A stretch of 64,000 nt of DNA from a bacterium (GTDB taxonomy: Bacteria; Verrucomicrobiota; Verrucomicrobiia; Limisphaerales; J093). The notes beneath the pieces were generated by a model. The model was not told the origin of the DNA and did not search any database. It saw nothing but the letters and a program-made list of their open reading frames with translations. The DNA is taken from positions 241,104 through 305,103 of the forward strand of contig JAJXZJ010000064.1 in NCBI GenBank assembly GCA_021780105.1, in the 5' to 3' direction. Each line of letters starts with the position of its first letter. Position 1 is the stretch's first letter. Position numbers and translations under genes: made by a program. Below, piece by piece: positions 27,359 to 37,100 of the stretch.

Positions 27359-29481
27359 GGACCAATTATCGGATAGGATAAGGACCAGAATATTGGTGAC
27401 GTCTGCATATTCGATTGGAGAATACTTCCCTGCCAAGTCATATAGCCCTCCATTCCGCCAGGATAAAAATTATCTATCGTAGAATACCACACGGCAACGA
27501 CTGCTCCCTGCGGACCGGTAAGTCCAAGCGCTCCGAAACCGGCATTTACACCAAATTTATCCCAGCCTATCTCACCGTTCCTTGCAGCATTGGCGTCCGC
27601 GATGACACTCGCTGCAAACAGCCAAGGGCCTGCTGCATGGGCACACTCGCTTATCTGCATCGTCTCAACGTATTGATTTCCGTAAAACCCGCGTGGATAA
27701 AATCTGAGGTTATTCCCAATGCTGGCGCTCCCGGAACCAAACTCAGCGGCTGTTTGACCAAGTCCCAAGCCTGCAAGAGTTTGGGACATCAGTTGGTAAC
27801 CACTGTTGCCTCCGTTCCCAGTCGGCGAGCCAGGCGCGGTTGGAAACTGCGGCAAATAAAGGGAAGGATCAGCCAACCCTGAACCCGGCCCAACGGGACC
27901 ATTCGGGCCTGTGATAGGATTATAAAGCCCCAGTGGGTCAAGTTTGTTGATGGGATCATTGGTGACAAAGCGGTAGAGATTGATCTCACCTCGTTCTCCA
28001 ATCGGATCCCGATTCAGCCACCGTTGCAAGCTGGGATCATAAAACCGGAAGCCGTAGTAATACAGCCCGGCGTTTACGGCGAACTCCTTGCTGCTGAAAC
28101 GATACACGTTCGCATCCGCCAAGGGTCCCGACTCGCCAATCAGGTTCCCAAACGGATCGTAATGGTATTGGGCCGCGACGTGCTGGTAGCCGTCCACGAG
28201 CATCATCACATTGCCCCCGCCGTCACTGTGATAGAACGTCGTGGCCAGTTGCGGATTGACGAACGCTTCCTGGTGATCCGTCCGCGCCAGTAGCCCCCCA
28301 ATCCCGCCCGCCCGTTGCAGGCGTCCGCTCAGGTCCAAGCCGCGGGTGTAGGTGATCTGCGGCACGTTGTTCCCGTCCCGTTCCCGGATCACCACCATCC
28401 CGTCATAGAGATAGCGCACCACCTGGCTGATCGTCCACCCGCTCCCGTTCCACACCTTCTCCGTCCGCACCCGCCGCCGGCCCAAGCCGTCATACGCAAA
28501 CTCACTGCGCCAGGCATTGGCCACTTGGACGGCCGTCAACTGGTTGGCATCGTCATACTCGAAACTCCTTTGCCCGTCGCCAGTCAGGTTCCCGTTGGCG
28601 TCGTAAGTAAACGTGCTGCTGGCCGGCAGCCAGGCCGTCACCGTGTTCGTCGCCTGCCGACCCTTATTGTCGGTTGCTACGGCGGTGAAGGTGTTGGCCC
28701 CGTCGTTCAGCGTCACGCCCGCTCGCGCGAAGCTCCCATCCCCATACACCGTAGCCGCTTGTCCGCCGTCCCCATTGGCCGTCACCGTAACGCCAGTAGG
28801 TGTGCCTTGCACCTGGCCCGCCACCGTCATGGTGGTGGTCCGGGCAGCCGTAGTGATCTGGTTGTTGTTGGAAAAGGTGAACGCCTCGACCAGCGCATTG
28901 TTTGTTCGCGCCGTCAGGTTGCCAGCCGGGTCATAACCGTAGGTGAATTGCTCCTGCCAACGGCTGCTGCCGCCGCTTTCTTTGCCCTGCGCCGAGAGCA
29001 ATTCCCCCAAGGCATCGTAACCATAACTGACATAGTTGCCGGCCGCGAAGGTCTGCTGGGTGCGGTTATGGGCAGAGTTATATTGGTACGCCTCCGAATC
29101 CAGCACGGCGTTGGTGGAGTTCTTCAACACGGTCGCCTGCAACCGCCCCAGATTGTCATACGTGTTGGTGATGTAACTCGTATTGGGCAGGTTCAACTGT
29201 TGCACTTCGCGGTTCGCGCCGGGATAGAAGTAAGAGAAAGCGCCCGCCAGTGACGACACAATGTTCGTCAGCCGCCAGTCACTATCATAGCCGTAGCTCT
29301 GGGTCAGCGCCGGGCCATTGGGCTGGAGCAGCGTCAGGGTCTGCCGCAATAAACTGTCGTTGTAACCGTAGCTCACGGTGTCATTGGGCCAGAGCCCGCC
29401 TTCGCTCGCCAGGGCGCCCCATGCCGTCCAAGTGAACGTGTGCGTCCCCAGCCCAACTACCACGCTATTGGAATTGGTCAC
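27355..29481 (-). CDS. orphan Rhs-repeat protein with variable C-terminal tip (copy 2)
   Basis: A 708-residue Rhs/YD-repeat protein lacking the usual long N-terminus. It opens with a GTG at 29481 that overlaps the stop of the small gene before it (GTGA), and the second or third codon block already joins the shared core (GTHTFTWTAWGALASEGG). YD repeats follow (YGYDALGELLSAQGKESG), then the Rhs core hallmark YDPFGNLIGESG, YYYGFRFYDPSLQRWLNRDP and KLDPLGL. The tip after about residue 520 is unrelated to copy 1 and is Gly/Ala-rich, ending with NFYPGGMEGYMTW. The repeats should form a shell around the tip. The layout is that of a displaced orphan Rhs cassette. Confidence 0.85.
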   Translation of the reverse strand: MTNSNSVVVGLGTHTFTWTAWGALASEGGLWPNDTVSYGYNDSLLRQTLTLLQPNGPALTQSYGYDSDWRLTNIVSSLAGAFSYFYPGANREVQQLNLPNTSYITNTYDNLGRLQATVLKNSTNAVLDSEAYQYNSAHNRTQQTFAAGNYVSYGYDALGELLSAQGKESGGSSRWQEQFTYGYDPAGNLTARTNNALVEAFTFSNNNQITTAARTTTMTVAGQVQGTPTGVTVTANGDGGQAATVYGDGSFARAGVTLNDGANTFTAVATDNKGRQATNTVTAWLPASSTFTYDANGNLTGDGQRSFEYDDANQLTAVQVANAWRSEFAYDGLGRRRVRTEKVWNGSGWTISQVVRYLYDGMVVIRERDGNNVPQITYTRGLDLSGRLQRAGGIGGLLARTDHQEAFVNPQLATTFYHSDGGGNVMMLVDGYQHVAAQYHYDPFGNLIGESGPLADANVYRFSSKEFAVNAGLYYYGFRFYDPSLQRWLNRDPIGERGEINLYRFVTNDPINKLDPLGLYNPITGPNGPVGPGSGLADPSLYLPQFPTAPGSPTGNGGNSGYQLMSQTLAGLGLGQTAAEFGSGSASIGNNLRFYPRGFYGNQYVETMQISECAHAAGPWLFAASVIADANAARNGEIGWDKFGVNAGFGALGLTGPQGAVVAVWYSTIDNFYPGGMEGYMTWQGSILQSNMQTSPIFWSLSYPIIGP
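27999..29452 (-). repeat. 1.45-kb direct repeat, Rhs core copy 2
   Basis: Nearly the same sequence as 30358-31821, in the same orientation. Long stretches are identical in protein (for example GGIGGLLARTDHQEAFVNPQ). Divergence is concentrated at the C-terminal tips. It is a ready substrate for recombination that could swap tips or delete one toxin/immunity pair. Confidence 0.85.
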
Positions 29482-29849
29482 TTGTATACGGTAAACACTA
29501 ACGATATTTGATTCGCAGCAATCCGAGTAAGCAGCGACGGTGAAACTGAAAATGTAACATATATCCCTTGTTTTACCTCCTCAGTGTAGTACACTGCAAC
29601 GTCTATCTCACAACTAACGGTCGAAGGACTGATCTCGGCAAGAAATAACTCCACTCCATTAAGGATAATATTAATCTGGCGTTCATGTTGATCCCAATCA
29701 GGGCCATCACAAACCGAGCAACTAAACCGATCTCCGGAAGGGTCAAGTCCATCATAGATATTCCCAAGATGTCGCTTAAAGACATCCGCCATGTGCCTTA
29801 TGCCCGGTTGAGCATTCTCCTTCGCTGTCACCCTAAGTACTGAATACAT
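29478..29849 (-). CDS. putative immunity protein for Rhs copy 1
   Basis: A 123-residue soluble protein, 8 bases after the stop of the upstream Rhs gene, and its own stop overlaps the start of the next Rhs. The sequence is A+T-rich and acidic, with a CSVCDGPDWDQHERQ block and a beta-strand-rich end (EIDVAVYYTEEVKQGIYVTF). No family is recognised. By position it is the cognate antitoxin of the tip encoded at 29858 onward. Confidence 0.6.
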   Translation of the reverse strand: MYSVLRVTAKENAQPGIRHMADVFKRHLGNIYDGLDPSGDRFSCSVCDGPDWDQHERQINIILNGVELFLAEISPSTVSCEIDVAVYYTEEVKQGIYVTFSVSPSLLTRIAANQISLVFTVYK

Positions 29850-29857
29850 GGTGTTTC

Positions 29858-31978
29858 CTACTTAGCCTCTGGTTGTCCGCGCTCCAGCCATTCCGAGTAT
29901 GCCTCGTCGAGTGCTTCCCGGCTAGCATTTGGATTAGTTATATCCTTGCACCTCAATACATTCGGCTTCTTCCACTTCTTGTGAAACCAACGTTTAAATG
30001 CTGGAATTCGGTCGAAGGCCTCGGAGCCAGACATTTCCTCAAAACCAAGTGGCAGACTCGCTGCTATCAAAAAGCCATCTGGAACTGCCCAGCCGATCTT
30101 TTCGGCAACCTCAGCCCCGGTAAGGCCGTTGAAGTCATTATTAATGCCAAATCCCATTTGCGCCCGTAGGCCAGAATATGAATAATCTGGCTGAGGCAAC
30201 GGTAGCGGTGGAGAATACGTCGGACCGTTGTAGCCCGGCCAATACCATGAAATTGGATTATACCAATGAAAGTCCATCCAACTGAATCCATAGAGATCCA
30301 CGAACTCATACGGGTTATTGGCAACATAGGCATACAAGTTGATGCCACCCCATTCTTCAATCGGATCCCGATTCACCCACCGTTGCAGATTGGGATCATA
30401 AAACCGGAACCCGTAGTAGTAGAGTCCGGCGTTGACCGCGAACTCCTTGCTGCTGAAACGATAGACGTTCGCATCGGCCAAGGATCCCGACTCGCCAATC
30501 AGATTGCCAAACGGGTCGTAATGGTAGCGCGCCGCGACCCGCTGGTTGCCGTCCACCAACATCATTATGTTGCCCCCGCCGTCACTGTGATAGAACGTCG
30601 TGGCCAGTTGCGGATTGACGAACGCTTCCTGGTGATCCGTCCGCGCCAGTAGCCCCCCAATCCCGCCCGCCCGTTGCAACATTCCGCTCAGGTCCAGCCC
30701 GCGGGTGTAGGTGATCTGCGGCACGTTGTTCCCGTCCCGCTCCTGGACCACCGCCATGCCGTCATACACATAACGAACCTGGTTCGTTAAGCGCCAATTG
30801 CCCATCGCCGATGACCAACTGTATTCCCGCCGCACCCGCCGCCGGCCCAGGCCATCGTACTGAAACTCACTGCGCCAGGCGTTCGTGACTTGGACGGCTG
30901 TCAACTGGTTGGCATCGTCATACTCGAAACTCCGCCGGCCGTCGCTGGTCAGGTTCCCGTTGAGGTCGTAGGTATAGGTGCTGCTGGCCGGCAGCCAGGC
31001 CGTCACCGTGTTCGTGGCCAACCGGCCTCTGTAATCTTGCGCGACCGCCGTGAACGTGTTGGTCCCATCCACCAAACCCACGTTGGTCCGCACGAAACTC
31101 CAGTCGCCATACACCGCGGCTGCCTGTCCAGCATAACCGTTCGCAGCCACGGTCACGGTGGCGTTCGTGGTTTGAACCTGGCCGGCAACCGTCATCGCGC
31201 CGGTCCGGGTGGCCGTGTTGATCTGGTTGTCGTTGTTGGAAAAGGTGAACGTTTGAACCAGCAAGTTGTTCGTTCGCGTTGTCAGGTTGCCAGCCGGATC
31301 ATAGCCGTAGATAAGTTGCTCCTGCCAGCGGCTGGCGCCGCTGCTTTCTCTGCCCAGCGCCGAGAGCAGTTGACCCAAGGCATCGTAGCCGTAGTTCACG
31401 TAGTTGCCGGCCGCGAACATCTGCGCGATGCGGTTGTGGGCAGAGTTGTATTGGTAAGCCTCCGAATCCAGCACGGTGTTGGCCGAATTCTTCAACCCGG
31501 TCGCCTGCAATCGCCCCAGACTGTCATACGTGTTGGTGATGTAACTCGCATTGGGAAGATTCAACTGCTGTACCTCGCGGTTCGCGCCGGGATAGAAGTA
31601 GGAGAAGGTGCCTGCCAACGACGAGGTGATGTTGGTCATTCGCCAGTCGCTGTCGTAACCGTAGGATTGTGTGAGTGACGGCCCATTGGGCTGGAGCAGC
31701 GTCACGGTCTGCCGCAACAAGCTGGTGTTGTAGCCGTACGTTACCGTGTCACTGGGCCAGAGGCCGCCTTCGCTCGCCAACGCGCCCCACGCCGTCCAGG
31801 TGAACGTGTGCGTTCCCAGTCCGTCCACCAGGTTCGTCAGCCGACTGTCGGCGTCGTAGGCGGCGCTCAAAGCCGGACTGACTGGATAGGTAACCGAGGT
31901 CAGATTGCCCACCGAGTCGTAGCCATACCGTGCCAGACCTGGCCTTGTCCCGGATTTGTGGGCTACTGCGGAGCGCAT
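29858..31978 (-). CDS. Rhs-repeat protein with variable C-terminal tip, 5' end truncated by an IS (copy 1)
   Basis: 706 residues of YD repeats and Rhs core (YDPFGNLIGESG, YYYGFRFYDPNLQRWVNRDP), then a tip of about 150 residues starting after VDLYGF. The tip is Trp/Tyr/Pro-rich (SWMDFHWYNPISWYWPG) and ends with a basic segment, RIPAFKRWFHKKWKKPNVLR, and LDEAYSEWLERGQ. The first dozen codons (MRSAVAHKSGTRPG) come from the end of the adjacent IS element, so the native N-terminus and probably the promoter were lost. Whether the hybrid is expressed is unknown. Its likely immunity gene is 29478-29849. Confidence 0.85.
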   Translation of the reverse strand: MRSAVAHKSGTRPGLARYGYDSVGNLTSVTYPVSPALSAAYDADSRLTNLVDGLGTHTFTWTAWGALASEGGLWPSDTVTYGYNTSLLRQTVTLLQPNGPSLTQSYGYDSDWRMTNITSSLAGTFSYFYPGANREVQQLNLPNASYITNTYDSLGRLQATGLKNSANTVLDSEAYQYNSAHNRIAQMFAAGNYVNYGYDALGQLLSALGRESSGASRWQEQLIYGYDPAGNLTTRTNNLLVQTFTFSNNDNQINTATRTGAMTVAGQVQTTNATVTVAANGYAGQAAAVYGDWSFVRTNVGLVDGTNTFTAVAQDYRGRLATNTVTAWLPASSTYTYDLNGNLTSDGRRSFEYDDANQLTAVQVTNAWRSEFQYDGLGRRRVRREYSWSSAMGNWRLTNQVRYVYDGMAVVQERDGNNVPQITYTRGLDLSGMLQRAGGIGGLLARTDHQEAFVNPQLATTFYHSDGGGNIMMLVDGNQRVAARYHYDPFGNLIGESGSLADANVYRFSSKEFAVNAGLYYYGFRFYDPNLQRWVNRDPIEEWGGINLYAYVANNPYEFVDLYGFSWMDFHWYNPISWYWPGYNGPTYSPPLPLPQPDYSYSGLRAQMGFGINNDFNGLTGAEVAEKIGWAVPDGFLIAASLPLGFEEMSGSEAFDRIPAFKRWFHKKWKKPNVLRCKDITNPNASREALDEAYSEWLERGQPEAK
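30358..31821 (-). repeat. 1.46-kb direct repeat, Rhs core copy 1
   Basis: Partner of the repeat at 27999-29452. Both begin beside the CAATCGGATCCCGATTCA sequence that encodes the NRDPI motif and end near the GTHTFTW codons. The small gene 29478-29849 and the copy-1 tip lie between the two copies. Confidence 0.85.
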
Positions 31979-31992
31979 AAGGCATGGATGTT

Positions 31993-32892
31993 TTAGTTGA
32001 GTTTGGTTTCAAAGTCCACAGGGGATTGATAGCCGAGGGCGCTGTGGAGCCGCACGCGATTGTAAAAGACTTCGATCCAGTCGAAGATGGCCGCGCGGGC
32101 CTCGGCCGGCGTGGCGAAGTGCCGCCGGTGAACCAGTTCGCGTTTCAAGGCGCTCCAGAAGCTTTCCATGGCGGCGTTGTCGTAGCAGTTGCCCCGGCGG
32201 CTCATGCTGCTGACGCCCCCGGCTTGCGCCAGAGTTTGCCGGTAGTTCTGGCTGGCGTATTGAACGCCCCGGTCAGAATGATGCACCAGTCCGGGCGGCG
32301 GTCGTTGCTGCGTCAGCGCCATCTGCCACGCGGCCAGCGGCAACGTGGTGGCGAGCGAGTCGCCCATCGCCCAGCCGACACAGCGGCGGGTGCAGCGGTC
32401 CAAAACGCCGGCCACATAGAGCCAGCCCTCGTCGGTTTCGACATAGGTGATGTCCGCCAGCCAGACGGTGTTGGGATGTGCCGGGACGGGCTGATGCAAC
32501 AGCCGGTTGGGTGCCACTGGCAGATCATGGTTGCTGTCGGTCAGGCTCACCGGACGAAACTTCTTTCGCCGCTTTTGGCTCAAGCCCGCCGCCCCCAACA
32601 AACGCCAGGCGCGACTGTGGCCGCAACGAATTCCGCGCCGCGCCAGCCAGACGAGCAGTCGCGGCCGACCGTAAGTGCCGCGGCTTTCTTCATGGCCTTG
32701 CCGCAGCAGGCGCACCAGATCGGCGTCGGCTTGCGCCCGCAAGCCGGGCCGCCGTATGGCCCAGGCTTGATAACCGCTGCGGCTGACGCCAAAGGCGGCG
32801 CACAGTTGGTGGATCGAATACTCGGCGCTCATGGCTTTTATGCGCTCAAAGCGTTCCCGTTGGGTTCGGAGAGGATGCCCAACGTTTTTTTT
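31993..32892 (-). CDS. IS3-family transposase OrfB
   Basis: Catalytic half, given from the slippery run. Blocks: HTH_21-like SRGTYGRPRLLVWLARRGI, then the rve core with Asp in VWLADITYVETDEGWLY and HHSDRGVQYAS and Glu in CYDNAAMESFWSALKRE, ending NRVRLHSALGYQSPVDFE. An internal ATG at 32832 (MSAEYSIHQL) could make OrfB alone. An A8 run (minus strand, 32885-32892) would allow a -1 shift from orfA. Confidence 0.9.
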   Translation of the reverse strand, partial: KKNVGHPLRTQRERFERIKAMSAEYSIHQLCAAFGVSRSGYQAWAIRRPGLRAQADADLVRLLRQGHEESRGTYGRPRLLVWLARRGIRCGHSRAWRLLGAAGLSQKRRKKFRPVSLTDSNHDLPVAPNRLLHQPVPAHPNTVWLADITYVETDEGWLYVAGVLDRCTRRCVGWAMGDSLATTLPLAAWQMALTQQRPPPGLVHHSDRGVQYASQNYRQTLAQAGGVSSMSRRGNCYDNAAMESFWSALKRELVHRRHFATPAEARAAIFDWIEVFYNRVRLHSALGYQSPVDFETKLN

Positions 32893-33164
32893 AGAATGTC
32901 GCACCGGCGCAGCGCCCCGGTCAGTTCCCGCCGCAAGCGGCGGTTTCCCTCCTGGAGTTGTTCCTGGCTTTGCGCCGTGCTGGGTGGTGGCGGCACGGCC
33001 AGTTGCTGCTTCCAGGTTTTGAGCGTCTGGCCGCTGATGCCCAGTTCGGCGGCCACCGCCGCAGCGGACTTGCCCCCGGAGAGCCACAACTCCACGGCGG
33101 AGCGTTTGAAGTTCAGGTCGTATCGTTGCCTTCGGATTTTGGGTTCGGTTTGCGTGTCGTTCAT
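32838..33164 (-). CDS. IS3-family transposase OrfA
   Basis: 108 residues with an IS3-type helix-turn-helix (FKRSAVELWLSGGKSAAAVA, then ELGISGQTLKTWKQQL) and a C-terminal coiled segment that reaches the A8 slippery run (CDILKKTLG). OrfB is in the -1 frame. The gene begins 62 bases inside the right terminal repeat. Confidence 0.88.
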   Translation of the reverse strand: MNDTQTEPKIRRQRYDLNFKRSAVELWLSGGKSAAAVAAELGISGQTLKTWKQQLAVPPPPSTAQSQEQLQEGNRRLRRELTGALRRCDILKKTLGILSEPNGNALSA

Positions 33165-33228
33165 GCGTGTCCTTTCTAGCTCACACGCTCACACTTTGGT
33201 AGCCCACAAATCCGGGACAAGGCCAGTG

Positions 33229-33899
<671 letters not shown>

Positions 33900-34119
33900 A
33901 ATGGTGGGCAGGCCGTGTGGAACCCGCAGCGGCAGACGATACGGTAAACGAGGCTCGACGCAAGCGGATTTATTGACGCCCCGCATTCGGCGCCGGCCGC
34001 AATTCAGACTTGAATCTGGCGCGGTTTCTGGCCGTCTTGTGCCGGTGACCTCGTCGCAAAGCACTGTCGCTGTCCGCCCGGGTGCGCCCGCCCGGCAGGT
34101 TTGGCAATCGCCCAGGCGG

Positions 34120-37100
34120 ATGCTGGCGCGTTTTGCGGGCATCGCATGGCTTTTGGCCGTGATGACGACCAGCGCCGGGCGTGCTGCGACACCCGCAGTG
34201 GTCTTCGATTTCCTCACGGGTGCGCCGGTCAATTCCACGCCCGCCATCGGCGCCGACGGTTCGCTGTATTTCGGCTCGGAGGACAACAAGCTTTATGCCG
34301 TGCTGCCCAACGGCACGGTCCGCTGGGAGTTCACGACCGGCAAAGGCGTCTTCTCGTCGCCCGCGCTCGGACCGGACGAGACGGTTTATTTCGGGTCGCA
34401 GGACGGCCAGGTGTATGCGGTGACGCCGACCGGTCAGAAGGCGTGGGCGTTCACCACCGGCGGCGAAATCTACTCGTCGCCGGCGGTGGGCGTGGACGGG
34501 ACGATTTACATCGGCTCGATGGATCAAACTCTCTACGCGCTGGCCCCGGACGGCACGAAGCGATGGGCGTTTACGACGGGCGGAGGCATCTACTCGTCGC
34601 CCAGCGTGGCGCCGGACGGGACCATTTACATCGGTTCACGGGACAAACGGCTTTACGCCATGAGTCCGGCGGGCACCAACCGATGGACGTTTACGACCGG
34701 CGACTGGGTGGACGCCACGCCGGCCGTCGGCCCTGACGGAACGATTTACGCCGCCTCGCGCGATTCGCTGCTTTACGCGATCAATCCGGACGGCACGCAA
34801 CGGTGGAGCTTCCGCGGCAGCGCCGGGTTTTACGCCTCGCCGGCGGTGGGCAGGGACGGCCGGATCTTTGCGGCGGACAACCGCGGACAGGTTTTTGCGC
34901 TGCAAGCTGACGGCACGTTGCTGTGGCAGACCAATGTGACCTACCATGTGAGCTACAGTTCGGTGGCGCTTGGGGCCGACGGCACCGTGTTCGTCGGGTC
35001 GCAGGACGGCGTGCTGACGGCCATCAGCGCGGCCGGCGTGATCCAATGGGGGTTCACGAACGGCGCCGCGATCAACCATGGTTCGCCGGCGGTTGCGCCC
35101 AATGGCGTCGTTTACATCGGTTCCGAGGACGCGCATCTCCGCGGCCTGACCGCCGGTGGCGGGCCGGTCACCGGCGGCTGGCCCACGTTCCGGAGTGACG
35201 CCCGCCACACGGCCAGCAGCTTCGTGCGACGCATCCTGCCGGCCGGCTATTCGGGCGGCGCCGACATGGTGGTGACGCTGGTGGCAACGCCGTCCGCGGA
35301 TGTCAGTTTTTACACGGTGGAAGACACGCCGCCGTCCGGCTGGACGGTGGCCGTCACCAACCTCAGCGACAACGGCTGGTTCGATGCCAGCAACCGGCGC
35401 GTGAAGTTCGGGCCGTTCTTCGACGGCCAGCCGCGGCAGTTGACGTATCACGTCACGCCGCCGATCAGCGCTTCCGGCACGAGCGTCTTCACAGGCACGT
35501 CGTCGGCCGACGGTGGCGATCGCTTCGTCGCCGGTGTCCAGATCCTCAATCCCGCGCCGCTGCATCCGGCAGACAGCAACCCGGCCGACGGCTGGATGAC
35601 GATCGGCGAAATCACCGGTTACGGTGCCGCCTGGAAACGCGGCGCGAGCTGGAGCCTCGGCCCGAATCCGATTCCCAGCCTTTACGTCGCGCGGGCGATT
35701 GACCTCTGGACGAACGGCGAGGCGTATCATTACGACACCAACTTCATCGCACCCCCGAGCTGGTGGACGCCGCTGCCCGACGGCGGCGCGTCCCTCGCGC
35801 CTCCGCCGGTTTTGCCGGCCGGCATTGCCGCCACCAACGGCGCCGCCAGCGCGGACATGCCCTACGTTTACGATGCCGGCACAGCCGTCACCATCAACCT
35901 CACAGTCACGCCCGCGACCAACGTGACCGTGTTTGCGGTGGAAGACCTGCCGCCGGCGGGCTGGACCGTTTCGCAGATCAGCGACGGCGGTTCCTTCGAC
36001 GCGGCGCGCGGCAAGGTGAAATGGGGACCGTTCTTCGACAGCCAGACGCGGCAGCTTGCCTATCAAACCACGCCGCCGGCCGGCGAAACGAACGAAGTCC
36101 AGTTTTACGGCGTGGCGGCGTTTGACGGTTCGCCGGCCGAGATTGCCGGCCAGCGCAACCTTGCACCGCGCGGCGCGGCGCTGGCCGGCTTTGCCCGGCG
36201 TTTTCTCCCGGCGGGCTACTCGGCCGGCGCGACCTTCACCGTGACGATTGTCACGCACGCGGTGACGAACGCCTCGTTCTACGTGATCGAGGACACGCCG
36301 CCCGCCGGTTGGACGGTTTCGCAGATCAGCAACGACGGCGTTTACGATTCCGTCCACGATGTCGTCCGGTTCGGCCCGTTCACGGACGGCCAGGGGCGCA
36401 CGCTGACTTATCAGGTGACACCGCCCCTCACGCAAACCGGACCGGTCGGGTTCAGCGGCGCCTTTTACGTGGACGACGTGATCGGCGATGTGGTTGGCGC
36501 CTCGCAACTGGCGCAGAGCCTCCTGCACCCGGCGGACACGCAGCCGGTGGACGGTTGGATGACCATCGGCGAAATGACGGCCTACAGCGCGGCTTGGAAG
36601 GACGGTCAGGCCTGGGCGCTGCCGCCCAACCCGATTCCCGCGGCCTACGTCCAGAACGCCATCCAGCTTTGGCAGGGCGGCGAGCATTACGGCGTCAACA
36701 CAAACATCACCAATGCGCCGCAATGGTGGGTGATCCTGACCAACACCCCCGCCCATTACCAGCCCGTCGCCATCACGCCGGGGGCCACCACGACCAACGG
36801 CGGCGTGACCGTGGACCTGCCAAAGTTCTTCACTGCCGGCCAGCCTTTCACGGTGACCTTCAATGTCACGCCCACGAACGTCTTCGCCTACACGGACCCG
36901 GTCTCACTCGTCGTCACCTACACGACGAACACCATTGCGTGCGCCGTCGAGGATCAAGTGCCCGCCGGCTGGACCGTCGCCCAGATCAGCGACGGCGGTT
37001 TCTTTGACAACCTGCGCGGAAAGGTGAAGTGGGGACCGTTCTTTGACGCCAACCCGCGCATGTTGACCTACCAAATCATTCCGCCGACCAACGCCGCAAC

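Larger units (their letters stand above)
31939..33226 (-). mobile_element. IS3-family insertion sequence (IS3-like subgroup) with 28-base perfect terminal repeats
   Basis: The left end 31939-31966 and right end 33199-33226 are perfect 28-base inverted repeats that start CTGGCCTTGTCCCGG and end GTGGGCTAC. Inside are orfA and orfB on the minus strand. No target duplication is visible. To the left is an Rhs gene reading away, and to the right a serine recombinase gene reading away, both missing their 5' parts. The insertion therefore went with a deletion or joined two broken genes. Confidence 0.88.

Noticed and set aside
28024..29253. Plus-strand open frames opposite the Rhs genes (also 30890-31678)
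   Set aside because: The same shadow pattern occurs opposite both Rhs copies, as expected from the repeated core; no family match.
27999..31821. CRISPR-like or tandem short repeats
   Set aside because: The repetition here is a duplicated protein-coding core, not spaced short repeats; no CRISPR array was seen anywhere in the window.
31939..33226. Target-site duplication of the second IS
   Set aside because: Flanks AGAC and TGTC are not direct repeats; no duplication can be claimed.
34636..36756. 706-codon minus-strand open frame opposite the beta-propeller gene
   Set aside because: No recognisable sequence; the sense protein has signal peptide and regular repeats.
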